Part shown: positions 10,891 to 23,134 of the stretch, in pieces
How the letters are laid out: each line of letters begins with the position of its first letter
Position numbering within the stretch: the stretch's first letter is position 1
Assembly (NCBI GenBank): GCA_000231825.2
Contig: JH720308.1
Span: 248,001 to 312,000, forward strand
Source: Tetrahymena elliotti 4EA
Taxonomy: Eukaryota; Ciliophora; Oligohymenophorea; Hymenostomatida; Tetrahymenidae
Direction: 5' to 3'
DNA length: 64,000 nt
Notes under the pieces: generated by a model
The model's input: the letters and a program-made list of their open reading frames with translations, nothing else
Databases searched by the model: none
Told to the model about the DNA's origin: nothing
Program-made: the position numbers and the translations under genes

Positions 10891-11722
10891 TTATGAATTA
10901 AAATTCAAAATAAAGAAAACCTAATTTCTTTTCAGGAGGTTAAGGATCCAAAAATTATTTTTTAGAAATGATTATATTTTGCTTCAATTAAAATTTTTCT
11001 TGATAAGGTGAATTTTTCTTCTCTTTATCATGAAGAACATTTTAAACAATATTTAATTTCAATATTAATTATTTTTTAATTAAATAAATTTTCTCAAATA
11101 ATTATTGAGAAAACAAATAAAATAAAGTTAAGATAAATTATCGAATACATAAAAAGAATTGTAAAATTATATGATAGTAAAGATCAAAATATATTCAAAA
11201 TATTTTTATTTTTATTTCCAAATTTACTCTAAATAAACTTTCATTTTATTATCTTATGAGTTTTAAAAAACAGGAGAGAACAATTAAATTATTATAAATG
11301 ACAGTTGAAATACAACTAAATAATCTAATTTTTTTTTGAAAAAAAAAGAGGAAAAGAGTATAATTTGTAAATTCATTTTGAGAGATAAGATGAAAGACTG
11401 TTCCATGGCGTTTTAAATTTATTTGAAATGACAACTTTAAGTATTTACAAATTTTATGATTAAATAATTCCTAGCTTATTTGGTTTAGAATAAACTAATC
11501 ACTTACACTATTAGTGTGTTTTTAATGTTTTTTTATGGTTATTGTTTTTTTGATTCATTAAGCAAATTAAATTATACCTATTCATTTTTGTTACTTTGAG
11601 TATTTACTGAATCAGTATGACAATATTTAGCTTTTTATAAAATAATCTATTTGCGTTTATTTGATTTTGTTAATTTAATTAATTAATTTTGTTTTTTATT
11701 TCCCTTCTGCATAATAATGTTT
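10891..11722. other. AT-rich spacer including the end of duplication unit B
   Basis: The left portion resembles 8700-9060 of unit A. From about 11400 onward it is unique AT-rich sequence. No coding frame is supported. Confidence 0.4.
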
Positions 11723-12766
11723 TCACTCATTTATGCATGACTAAAAATAGTTATAAGCAGAGCAGGGTGATAAACTATTTATTTAATTTTACACTAAATG
11801 AATACTTTATGTAAGGTCATCTAAATACTTTATTTCTAGGTCAGGATGTCTCTTTTCATTTAATGATGTAAATGTCCCTGTTAAGATATTTTCACAAATT
11901 TAAAACTTAACATCATCGAATTAAGAGTAATCCTATCTCTATGATACTCTTGGAGTAGTTTTAGTGGCCTCACTATTTTTCTCTCTATACTTTTTAGAGA
12001 GATCTCCAAGAACTTCCTCCATTTCATTTTTGAATAGAGTGAAAATACATTCTTTATAATCTTAGAAATAAGGGTAGAGCTGATTGAAAACAGAGTCAAT
12101 CTGATATAAGCCAATTTTTTTTGCAATTTCATCGAAATAAAAAGCTTCCCCATTTTCTTTTAATCTATCTTTGATATAATCAATGTATCCTGAATAATCT
12201 TAAAAATAGCTTTTCTTTAATATTTTATGTATAAACCAAACTTATGTTTCACAACCTGAGTAGAGGTTTACAATAGATGCAAATATATGGTAAATTTCAG
12301 TTATACAGTACAGAACTAGTATAGGCAATCTTGAATACTTTTAAGAATAAATATCTTTTGGTGATAATTTCTATAAAATTGTACTGAATTTTTTGCATTC
12401 CTGCAGCATATACATTAGGTTTATTGAGAGATTTTGCATTTCTGCTTAAATTTTTATTTTTTTAAATTGATTGCTGATTTTTTTGATGATTAAATCACTT
12501 GCTATTAAAATATCTTTTTTAAGTTCATACCCTAATTCCTTATCTATGTATTTCTTTATGCTAATCTCTCTTTCTATCATTTATTAATGGAAGTTGTTTG
12601 AAGTTATATTACCCACAACAAATGTGGTTCACTTTGATTATAATTCATTAAATGACATTGCGCGAGTTAATATAAGGGCATACTCTTTAGATTTCTCTAT
12701 AGGTAGAGGTTTTTCATGTTCCTTAAACCCTTTCAGCAATAATGAATTAGATTAAACACAACCCAT
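11723..12766 (-). CDS. orphan protein with MGC N-terminus and an in-frame TGA
   Basis: A minus-strand frame of 348 codons, ATG at 12766 and final TGA at 11723-11725, is open with ciliate Gln codons except for a TGA at codon 46 (12629-12631). The start MGCVQSNS fits N-myristoylation on Gly2 and palmitoylation on Cys3, which would tether it to membranes. The body is helical and charged, with no domain I recognise (for example YIDYIKDRLKENGEAFYFDEI). Sequence on both sides of the TGA looks coding. The break could be removed by a 63-nt intron (GTGAACC...GAAAG) that keeps the frame. Other options are a start at the downstream ATG (codon 65 region), a pseudogenising mutation, or recoding. The gene is real or recently real; the exact start and structure are uncertain. 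Confidence 0.5.
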
Positions 12767-13855
12767 TCTCAGAAAACTTTTACCTTTAAAATATTTTGCT
12801 TTGCTAGTTTATAGAATTTTTTTATTAAACAATAAAGTTATTTGATATAATTGTTGTTTCTTTTAGCACTTGCTTATTAAGACTTAAATTGATTATTAAC
12901 ACATCAACGAATTAATTTCTGTTTACTTTGTTTATTTTATTAGCCTTTTAGTATTCAAGCCATTTGCTAATTTTTTAATCAAAACTCATAAAATAAATTT
13001 TGTTGTTAAATTAGAATGCTATTAAATCATCATATTTATTATTTTTTATTTTTCAATTTCATTTTTAATCAATAGCATCAAAGAGTATTTCAGTGTTAAA
13101 TTATCTAATTATTGTCTAATCTCTATTTAATTACAAAGTATTATTTTTTTTACTGACAACCTAAACTTAAAAATTTAAAAGCATTTCAAAAATTTATCTT
13201 TTAACCATCTAAATTAAAAATAGCTATTAGAAAATGTTAAAAAAACAAATTTTTATCACCATAAACCAAAATTTTTTACTTAGAAGAGAAAGTAAGCTAA
13301 AAATGAAAGTCGATTTATTTGAATGAAAAATAGCAGGACTAATTTATAAAATAAAAATCAGAGGAACTTTAGATTAAATTCTCTTCTAAAACTAACTAAA
13401 ATAATAATATAAATCTCTTCTGCTAAAGTTCTCAAAAATTTCTAAAATAAAATAATTTAACTTTTCAGAACTATGCCAATTCCAAAAGCAAAAGGAGATA
13501 GATTTCATAAAAATAATTTTGGTAAAAAAACAATTTGTTTGTTTGCTTGGTATTTTTCAAAAAATTAAATTCTTAAATTTTTAAAATGATCAAAAAAACA
13601 AACAAACAAATAAGTTTAGTGAGAAAATAATCTTTGACACTTTATTAATTAAATAAAAGAAGGAGATTTGGTTTGGGTTGTGTTTGAAAAATATTCAAAA
13701 AATAATTATTAGTTAAGATTAACAAAATAATTAAATATATTTCAAATACTATTCATAGTTATACAAAATTTTTCTTTTAAGCAAATAAATATAAAAGCAA
13801 AGCTAAAGTATAAATCAAGTGAAGTCAAGTACAAACGCCATAATATTTTAATAAC
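12767..13855. promoter_or_regulatory. divergent intergenic region between the MGC protein and APC3
   Basis: About 1.1 kb shared upstream of two divergent genes, so it must contain both promoters. It holds an inverted repeat of 12-bp arms (13534-13545 and 13599-13610, TTTG/CAAA repeats). No other motif could be assigned. Confidence 0.4.
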
Positions 13856-16746
13856 ATGGAGGAAGACGGATAAAATACAAACTAGACTTTAATTCGCTAA
13901 CTTATCGACTCTATAGAAGATAACTTAGCTAATCATCTACCTTCAAATGCTGTGTTTTTAGCTGAGAGGTTACTTGCAGAATAGGATACTGAAGAAACAA
14001 GAGGTATTTTAGCAGAGTGCTACATGGCTGAAAACAAGCATTATAAAGTGTATGATATCCTAAAACTTTGTAAATCAGAAATGAATAGATACAGATTCGC
14101 TTTAGTATGCCTTAAACTTAACAAAAACTAAGGTAAAATTACAATTTACAACATTTTTGTACTTTTTTGATGCAAATAGGCTACTTAATTAAAGGCGTAA
14201 TTTAATCTAAATAATATCAAAAAAATAGAATTTTTAGATAATAGAATTCAAAACCAAATAATTTTATTTTAAATTTATAGATGGAGAAAGAGCCTTGTTA
14301 ATGGAACATTATAATCCTTAAGATTTAAACATTTAATCAAAGCACAGATCTTAAATGCTTCCAGATTATGTTCCTAACGGTTGCTATGGATTCTACTTAC
14401 TTGGTTTGATCTTTGAGGGGTAATAGAAGTTTTAAGAAGCAAAAAATTATTTCGTCAAGGCATTAGAATTAAATCCAACATTATGGGTAGCTTATGAAAA
14501 GATTTGCAAGATTGGAGATCAAGAAATTCTACCTTATAAGGTGATATTTAGTTTTTAAAAAACTTAAAATGACAATTAAATATTTAAAAAAGATTTTCTG
14601 TGAGACAAAATATAAATAATATCTCAACACAAAAAAAAGCAAAAACATTTACAGCTTCAATCCATAAGTTAACTTTTTAAGAAATATTAAAGAATCTGCT
14701 GGCTTTTACAATTCAACAGATGAGTAATTTAAAAAAAAACTATTCATGCAAAATAAAATATCTACTTAATAAATTAATAGAACAGATGAAGGAAGTAGTA
14801 TAGCAAATCAAACAACAAATAAGTCGAGAATCCCAAACCAAGTTAGTAAGAAATTATATTAGCAGACTTCTTTTTGTTTAAGGATTTTAAAATAAAAAAA
14901 AAGATTAAGGTATTTCAAGAACTCCTGCACAATAAGTTGTAAAACCTGGTACATCAAATCTTTCATCGTAATCAATTAATAATTAAAATAAGGCTTTTTG
15001 TTGAAAAAAATATTTTATTTTAATAGAATAGCATAAGTGACAGGAGGAAGAAATGATAGTAATTCTAGAAATAATAGTGCAAAAAGAAAGAAATCAGGAA
15101 AATTAGACAATGGCTCCAGTCTTTTGAGTTCCATTCCATCTTAATCATCAAGTGGAAGCAGCAATATTTAAGGAGGATAAAATAGCTAATTAGGTGTAGG
15201 ATCATAGCAATTCCCTGCAGCTTCATCTGCAAATTAATACATTCCTGGGTAAATGGCTAACTAAAGTGGTTTATAATTTGATTCCACATCAGCCACTTTA
15301 TTAGGTTTATAATAAAAGATGTCTTCTTCAGCTAATAACTCAAGCACTTCATAGTAATAACAATAGCAATAGCAAATGATGTCTTCAGGAATTAATCTTG
15401 GTATGAACAATCCAAATCAATTTATTTCAGCAAATAATCAATTCTAAAACTTATAAAATACTGTTAATTCTCCTTATGTTGAATCTCGTTTTGGTATCTA
15501 AGATTATTACTAATTTAAAAATCCAATTGCTCAATAAAGTTCTGCTTATAATATTTATGCATAATAAGGTGCCAATAAGAACTTGTAAAATCCACAAATG
15601 AATCTGCTTTTAGGAAACTAAATGTCTTAACACTAAATGCAAGGAAATATTTAGCAATTCTTTGGAGCTCCTGGTTTCTAGTAGCAAATGAATTCAAATG
15701 AATTTTCTTAATAAACATCATCATAAGCAACTCCAATCAGAGATATTTGTACTCTACTCAGAAGATTTGGTGAAGCTTTCTATCATATGTCTCTTTACCT
15801 ATGCAAAGAAGCAATAGATTATTTCTTTAATCTTCCTAAAAATCATTAACAAACTGGCTGGGTTCTCACACATATTGGAAGATGTTATATGGAAATAGTT
15901 AAATACAGTGAAGCTGAAAAGTATTATGCTGAAGCTCTTCGTATTGAACCATATAGACTTGAAGGTATCGAATATTATTCTAGTTGTTTATGGCATTTAA
16001 AGAAGTAAGTTGAGCTCTGCTATCTTGCTCATTAAGCATTAGATAAATCTCTTTTCTCACCAGAAACTTGGATTGCAGTTGGAAACTGTTTTAGTTTACA
16101 AAAAGAACATGAAAATGCCCTTAAATTCTTCTAAAGAGCAATTTAATTAAACTAATAGTCTGCATATGCTCATGCTCTATGCGGACATGAATTTGTATAC
16201 AATGAAGATTTTGGTCGTGCTAGAAAATCATTCTAGCAAGCTCTCAATCTTGATCTTAGAAATTACAATGCTTGGTGGGGTTTAGGTAACATCTTCTATA
16301 AATAAGAAAAATACAATCGTGCAGCAGAACATTTCCAAAATGCAATCAAAATTAATTAAAAAAATCCAGTACTTTATTCTTTCATGGGTATGACATTAGC
16401 TGCAGACAGAAACTATAGCTAAGCTCTTCAATTCTTTGAATAATCAGAAAAACTTGACCCTAAAAATGGATTAAATAAATTCTAAAAGGCCAACACTTTA
16501 GTAAAGTTAGAAAAGTATGAAGCTGCATTAAAAGAATTGTAAGAATTAAATTTAATGATGCCCAAAGAAGCTCCTATCCCTATGCTAATGGGAAAAGTAT
16601 ATAAAAAGCTAAACAAAACAGATCTTGCTTTAAAATACTTTACAGATGCTCTGGATCTAGAAAATAAAGATACCCAAAGAATAAAGGCTTTAATAGAATC
16701 ATTACACTAAGAAAATTAAGATTTTGGAGAAGACTTAGAAATTTGA
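13856..16746 (+). CDS. CDC27: anaphase-promoting complex subunit 3 / CDC27 (TPR protein)
   Basis: ATG at 13856, TGA at 16744-16746. My exon model is 13856-14132, 14281-14540, 14593-14875 and 15032-16746. All junctions are in phase, giving 844 aa, close to the usual CDC27 length. The N-terminal TPR region (DSIEDNLANHLPSNAVFLAERL; GCYGFYLLGLIFEG) and the C-terminal TPR array are diagnostic. Examples are HQQTGWVLTHIGRCYMEI, SPETWIAVGNCFSLQKEHEN, NYNAWWGLGNIFYKQEKY and MGKVYKKLNKTDLALKYF. Between them lies a long Ser/Asn/Gln-rich linker with a poly-Gln run. CDC27 is a TPR scaffold of the APC/C ubiquitin ligase and binds the C-terminal IR tails of activators. The 52-nt second intron and the third intron (14876-15031) are my best choices; the latter contains coding-looking sequence near 14910-14990. 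Confidence 0.92.
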
Positions 16747-18551
16747 GACAATAAATAAATTTTTATTAAACCTAATATTTAAAATCACTTCATAATATAA
16801 TTAAATCTATTCCATTCTTCTTATGTAGTCAAATATAATTAAAATATTTTTCAAATAAAAATCCTTGTTTTTTGTAATCATTTTTATGTTGAATTGTGAA
16901 TCCATAATTTCAACTTATATGAATATAATTAAATACTTCCTTCAAAAATTTATAACAAGAAATTTTGTATTTAATCATCAAAATAAGCTAAATATTTTTA
17001 TTATTTAAAAGCAAAATCATATAAATACTACATTTGTAAATTAAATCTGAAGATAAGCATAGGGTTCATTAAATAAAAGCTAAAAGCTATTCATATTTTA
17101 TATTGAAGCTTTAGTGAAAATGTCAGAAGAATTTCTCTACATTTTTGGGGTATATTAGCTTAGATAAATTAAATTTAAACACATTTAGACACTTTTAATT
17201 GATTAGACTTCCTATTTTTTTGATCAAACATGAAATTAATAGTGAAAATAGTAATCAATATTATGAAAGACACTTTTAAATAATTTGAAATCTAATAATA
17301 TGCAATAATTAAATAAAAGAAATTAAAAGTCCTTAAGAATTTAAATTTAATTATGCATCATTATATTTTTGTAAATGTAATCGATAAATTAGCTGTTAGG
17401 ATGCTTGAAATAATTTTTTATCATTTCAATTTAAAATCTGTAACTCTATTATTTTCTTAAATTTATAAGGTTATTCTATTTTTAAAAATATATTTTATGA
17501 CAAGATTTATGCTTTTAAGTAATTATTTTGAGTTTTTAAATTTGAATTTTTTGTTACTCCAAAGTAATAGACTCTATCAAAACATTTAATCAAATAAAAT
17601 TGTCATTAAACAAGAAGATTTGAACAGAAATTAATACTTTGAATAGGACATAGTTAATAAAAGAAATATTGTTTGATGATTATCTATTTTATAATTAATC
17701 ACAACAAATTAAATTGCATACTATTTAATTTATTTATTTGTTTGATTTGTTATTATTGTGTGACTTATAATTCTTTTGTTTAGAGTTTTCACTTTCAAAA
17801 AAATTTTTTTTTTTTTTTGAGAATAGAGCTTATCATTTATTAGAATATTATTACTTTCATAAAAGCTCTTTATACACTATTTTTTTCCAAACTGATTAGA
17901 TATCAGATTTTATTTTATATTGTTTAAAATGTTGAGTTGATCTTTTTTTATTTTAAGTTATTTAGTTTCTTAGGTTTAATAAGGATTGATATAATAAAAG
18001 AATTAACTTAATGGGTATTTATAAAAATTGTAGCATCATTATAGATATTACAGATTAATTTACTGTTTTAATACATTAGTGAATTCTTAGTATTGGTTTA
18101 TTTAAGTAGAAACTTTTAATTAAATCAAAATTTAACATGAATTTAATTTAAGCTTTTTACAATTAACAGCTCATATGAGATTTAAAGGATTGAAAGGTAA
18201 ATAATAAACTACTTGTTTAGTTTTTAGTGTAAATATTTTTAAATATCGTTTTTCAATTTAAAATTATCCTCTCAAAAGATACATAGAGATAATTTATGTG
18301 TTATATTTTCTGATAAGTGCTCAAAACCATCAATATATCCCCGAAAAATTAAATAGGAGATTTTGAAGTTGCGAAAAACAATTAATAATATATACTTGGA
18401 CAGTAGTAAAAGTATTAATCAGATTACGAATTAAATAGAGAGAATTAAAAATATAAATAATTAAAAATTAAATAGAAAAAAGATTCACAAAAGAATATTT
18501 TAGAAGAAAAAAATTAATAAAAATATTTATTAATCAAAACATTTATCTCAA
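16747..18551. other. 1.8-kb AT-rich spacer
   Basis: Long intergenic stretch between two plus-strand genes. It has a 15-nt T run near 17805-17819 and no coding frame with ciliate-like composition on either strand. It contains the 3' flank of CDC27 and the promoter of the asparaginyl-tRNA synthetase gene. No RNA gene recognised. Confidence 0.45.
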
Positions 18552-21048
18552 ATGGAAGAAGGTACATATTTCTTAAATTCAGACGAAATGAGATCCACAT
18601 TATTATTTAAATAATTCTGTAAAGTTGCTAAAACTGTTGTCAATACTGCTTAAGAAGTTAGCGAAGTCAAGCCCGTCAAAGAACCCAAGCCCGCTAAAGA
18701 ACCTAAAGCTCCCAAGGAACCTAAGGAAACTAAGGCTCCTGTTGTTGAAGAAAAGCCTTTCACTTACGATTTTACTGAAGATTTAAAGCTCGTTAACCAC
18801 AGCTTTGAAAAGATTAGATTAAATCCTACCACTTAATACGTCGTTCCTTCTGAATTGATGGTCAAGCCTTAAAGTTAATACTTGGTTGGTTCAGTTGAAA
18901 AAATCTCCAACATTCTTATCGAACCTGAAAACTATATTGGAAAGGTCGGAACTGTTGCTGGTTGGGCTAGAACTACAAGGTAATTTAAATTTTGGATTAC
19001 TTATTTAAACAATATAGCAAAAGGATGAAAGGATAAATAGCATACAATCAATTTTCAATTTTTAGGATTTAAATTTTATGAAAGAATAATAATAATAATA
19101 AAGCTAAAATTTTATAAAATAGAGCTGCTGGTAAGGATTTATTCTTCATTGAATTGAATGACGGTACTTGCTAAAAGGGTATTCAAGTATGAAGCAATTT
19201 TATTTAAATTTGTTTTTAATTTATAGTTAAGAATATGCTAATTTTAACTAATTTATTTGCAAACAGATCGTCGTAAATAGAGGAACTATTGAAAACTACG
19301 AATAAGTTATTAAGATTGGTACTGCTACTTCCATTAAGGTCACTGGTGAATTCGTTAAGCCTGAAGGTGGTAGTGAAAAGGTCGAAGTTAAGACTGTCTC
19401 TGCTGATCACAAGGTTGAAATTTTGGGTGCTATCGATCCTGCCCTCTCTAAGACTTATCCTATGGCCAAAAAGTTCCACACCGTTGAAAAGTTGAGAGAA
19501 ATTGCTCACTTACGTCCTCGCTCTAACTTAATTGGTTGTGTTGCAAGAATCAGAAATAACCTTGCTTATGCCACCCACATTTATTTCCAATCTAACGGTT
19601 TCTAATATATCCACACCCCTCTTATTACTGCCTCTGACTGTGAAGGAGCAGGTAAATAATTATCGAATATACTAATTAATATATCAATAAATTGAAAGGA
19701 TATTCTAGATGCAATTTGATAGCTTTAATAGATATATTATTAGTTCAAAAGGATTTCTAATTTTTCCTCTGTTTTTAGTTCTCTTTTCTCAATATCCTAA
19801 AAAATTGCAAAAATATCCAGTTTTTAACTTTCTTTTTGATACAATTCAAAATTCTTGCTTATCTTACTTATTTTAATGTTATTATTCTTATTTTAAAGGT
19901 GAAATGTTCTAAGTTACTACCACTTTACCCAAGCCTGACGAATCTCTTCTCAAGCACAAGGATAAGGTCCTTGATAAGGAAGGTAGAATCGACTACTCTA
20001 AGGACTTCTTCAAGAAGCCCGCTTTCTTAACCGTCTCTGGTTAACTCTCAGTCGAAAGCTATTGCTGCTCCCTTTCCAATGTCTATACTTTTGGCCCTAC
20101 TTTCAGAGCTGAAGTTTCTCACACTACCCGTCACTTGGCTGAATTCTGGATGATTGAACCCGAATTAGGTAATTAAACATTAAAATAATAAAAAAATATT
20201 AGATAGATAGTATATATCCCTAGCAAATTAAATAAAAAATAGTTAAAAATAGCATAAATTTAGCAATTTTCATTTAAATTTAAATTTAAAATGAGGTTGT
20301 TAATTGAGTTAAAATGTTATCATATTTAAAAATATAGCTTTTGCTGATGTTCACGATGTTATGGATTGTGCTGAAGGTTACGTCAAGTTCTGCCTTGAAT
20401 ACGTTTTAACTAACAACAAGTCTGATCTTGAATTCCTTTAAAACGCTTTGAAAAAGCCCGACCTTGTTGAATATCTTAAGGGTTTAATTAGCGGTCCTTT
20501 CGCTAGATTAAGCTACACTGATGCTATCACTCTCCTTTAAAAGGTAAAAAATTATAATTTATAAACCTAGATTTGTATTGATTTGAATTTAATTAAACAA
20601 ATAGGCTGTTGCTAATGGAAAGGTCTTTGAAAACAAGGTTGAATGGGGTGAGGAATTAGCCACTGAACATGAACGTTTCCTTGCTGAAGTAGTCTTTAAG
20701 AAGCCTGTTGCCGTATATAACTATCCCAAGGGATTCAAGGCTTTCTACATGAGATTAAACGAAGATGGTAAGACTGTCGCTGCCTTCGATATGTTAGCTC
20801 CCTAAGTTGGTGAATTAATTGGAGGATCTCAAAGAGAAGAAAGATTAGATGTCTTAGAAAAGAGAATGGTTGAATCTCACTTAAACCCTGCTGATTATTG
20901 GTGGTATTTGGACTTAAGAAGATACGGTACTGTTCCTCATGGTGGTTTCGGTTTAGGTTTCGAAAGACTTTGCATGTTATGCTCTGGTGTTGATAACGTT
21001 AGAGACGTTATTCCTTTCCCCAGAACTCACGGTAATGCTGAATTTTGA
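18552..21048 (+). CDS. asparaginyl-tRNA synthetase, cytosolic (class II)
   Basis: Six exons: 18552-18979, 19123-19186, 19267-19651, 19899-20168, 20338-20543 and 20605-21048. All are GT-AG and in phase, giving 598 aa. It charges tRNA-Asn. A Lys/Pro/Glu-rich N-terminal extension ([15 protein letters not shown]) precedes the OB-fold anticodon domain ([12 protein letters not shown]...[12 protein letters not shown]). The class II core follows: a motif 1 region ([20 protein letters not shown]), motif 2 ([20 protein letters not shown]) and motif 3 ([13 protein letters not shown]). The C-terminus ends [13 protein letters not shown], typical of cytosolic AsnRS. Its codons are visibly richer in C/G-ending choices than neighbouring genes, as expected for a highly expressed gene. 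There is no mitochondrial presequence. Confidence 0.96.
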
Positions 21049-21744
21049 GAAATCCACAGAATATTTAAATTAAACTCCTAATTATAATTCTTTCAAATTA
21101 TTATGCCTGTTGATATACTTTAAATGTTTTTTTGTTAGTAATCCTCTTAGTTAATAAATGGTATAATATTGTTCATTCAATCACTTCCCTTAAATTCTGA
21201 TTAACATTATTTTTAGCTTTTTTCAAAAGCCAATAAAATGCTTACTTAAAAGTATCATTAAATCTACTTTGAGAAATCAAATTTTTGGCATTAATTTTAG
21301 AGAAAAGTTTTTTTTCTTGATTGGCTGATGAAAAATTAAAAAAATCAAATATTCTCTCAATATTTTTAATATTTTTGAAGAAACATGCAAAATTCTAAAT
21401 AATAAAATGAGTTAACTTAACAAGTTTAAGCAAAAAAATAATTAAAAACATTTTTTTAATTAAAAAATAATATTTAGTTAGTATTTTTAAATTGTATTTT
21501 TTTGCTATTAAACAAAGAAAATATTCTAATGATGTTCTTAAATAAAAAAAAGTTTATTCAACTTTGTTTATTTAATACATAAATAGATAAATTTATGATA
21601 ATTTAATCATTTTATTCAAAGGTTAAAAAATAGTTTTACAATATTTATGAAAAGTAAGTATTTTTATAATATAAGTCTACAAACTATAATTTTATTGGAT
21701 AACTAGAGATCATTTTATTATAGAAAATTGGTATTTTAACAAAA
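21049..21744. other. convergent 3' spacer
   Basis: AT-rich sequence between the 3' ends of the AsnRS gene (+) and the EF-hand gene (-). It must contain both polyadenylation regions. Nothing else seen. Confidence 0.4.
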
Positions 21745-22730
21745 TCAAACTCCCCAAGCGATTTTAACAACTTATTCAAAATGCTCATCATTTTGAATAG
21801 AAACACTAACAGCAGAATAGTAATCAATCCATTCCTATGTATTAAAAAAATAGTAAAAAGGTATAAACTCTGAATTAGAAATTACCTTAAGTTAAATCTT
21901 TCCATCCTTGCCATTATCACAGAAATTTTGTAAGAATTCGAGGAATACTTGTTCTTCAGTCATTTAACCAGTTTTAATTTTAGGGTGATGTTAGCAGTTA
22001 TAAACGCCTCTATTTAATAATAAAGTAAATAAATTAATTTGGCATTCCTTTCAAGATTGCATGTTGAATAAACAAATAAAATAAAAACTATTTCTATCAC
22101 CTTAAATCACGAATTTCAACAAATCCTGTATTATGAGAGTCAAACTTTTAGAATGCTTTCAATACGACAGCTTTTCTTGTTTCATTTAATTCACCCTATT
22201 GATAATGACAAAACAATTATTAAATAAGTACAATAATTAAGCAAATATTTACTCTAATAACGCATAAAAATTCATCAAAATCTACAGTACCTTCATTATT
22301 TCTATCAAAACATTAGTGGAGGACCTTTTTCATATTATTGAATTTAATAAAGTTTATCTCAAAAAATATTGAAACAGTAAAATATATTTTCATTAAAAAA
22401 CAATTCTAAATACATATTATTCTTATTTGGTTAAGGAAACACCATTTTCTTTCAAGACAATGAAAAATTCATCTCTATCAACTTTGTTATTTCTATCATA
22501 AGAATCAAGCTATCTAAAAGCTCTAGCTAAGCCTCTAATTGTATTTTGGTTTCTAGAGAGGAGGGCTGATCTAACTCTATTAATAACTATTTATTATAAA
22601 TTTTATTATTAATTTTACTAATTTTTTCATAAATAGATCACTATGCAAATAGCCTGAATTAGGCTATGTTTGATCTTTTATTAAAATAATTATTCTCTTT
22701 TTAATTACGGTTTTATAAGTCTGAGTTCAT
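21745..22730 (-). CDS. calcyphosine-like EF-hand protein
   Basis: Six exons (high to low): 22642-22730, 22414-22576, 22253-22357, 22101-22195, 21886-22009 and 21745-21834. Every junction keeps phase, giving 221 aa, close to calcyphosine/CAPSL. EF-hand loops are visible as DSYDRNNKVDRDEF, DRNNEGTVDFDEF, DSHNTGFVEIRDL and, more degenerate, DNGKDGKIQL. The C-terminus (EWIDYYSAVSVSIQNDEHFEQVVKIAW) and the YNCQHHPKIKTGQMTEEQVFLEFL block match the family closely. Calcyphosines are cytosolic Ca2+ sensors, and ciliary forms are common in ciliates. The first exon rests on a GTGATC donor, so the first 30 residues are less certain than the rest. Confidence 0.87.
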
Positions 22731-23134
22731 TTTATAATTGTTGAATGGTTTTGCTATGAATTTACTTAGATAAGTTGCTTTTTTTAATTAGCTGAAAATT
22801 TATTATTATTGTTTTTTATTTTTTAATTTTTTAATGAAATTTTTAATTCGAATGATTTTGAAACAATTAGGTTTTTATAAAGAAGAATACATACAAACTA
22901 TTAATTTTATTTAGAATGAATAAGATTTATTTGGTTATTATATTTATTAATTTTATAGAAGAAACATTGGTTGCCAATCTTTTTTAGTGTTTTTACTAAA
23001 CATTTTAATGATAATAAAAATTAAAATATCTTTTGATTTATTTACAAAATATTCTTCAAGATTCTTTTCAGAATTAAAAATTTTTTAAAAAGTGCAATTT
23101 TTTAACTAAATTAGGTAAAATTATAAAAATAAAA
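22731..23134. promoter_or_regulatory. divergent spacer
   Basis: About 400 bp upstream of both the EF-hand gene (-) and the next gene (+). It is AT-rich with no identifiable motif. Confidence 0.3.

Larger units (their letters stand above)
9110..11400. repeat. tandem duplication, unit B
   Basis: Second unit of the local duplication (see 7130-9060), carrying the intact gene 9305-10546 and an expanded 5' flank. Boundaries are by eye and approximate. Confidence 0.65.

Noticed and set aside
11881..12153. 90-codon minus-strand ATG frame
   Set aside because: It is an alternative frame inside the MGC-protein reading frame (11723-12766), which is longer and uses ciliate Gln codons.
12629..12631. Selenocysteine at the in-frame TGA
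   Set aside because: The flanking residues show no known selenoprotein motif and no SECIS was recognised. An intron or mutation is simpler.
13534..13610. Inverted repeat of TTTG/CAAA units as a functional site
   Set aside because: The arms are simple tetranucleotide repeats only 12 bp long, expected by chance in such sequence.
19216..19509. Overlapping open frames on both strands
   Set aside because: They are shadows of exon 3 of the asparaginyl-tRNA synthetase gene, which is unambiguous.
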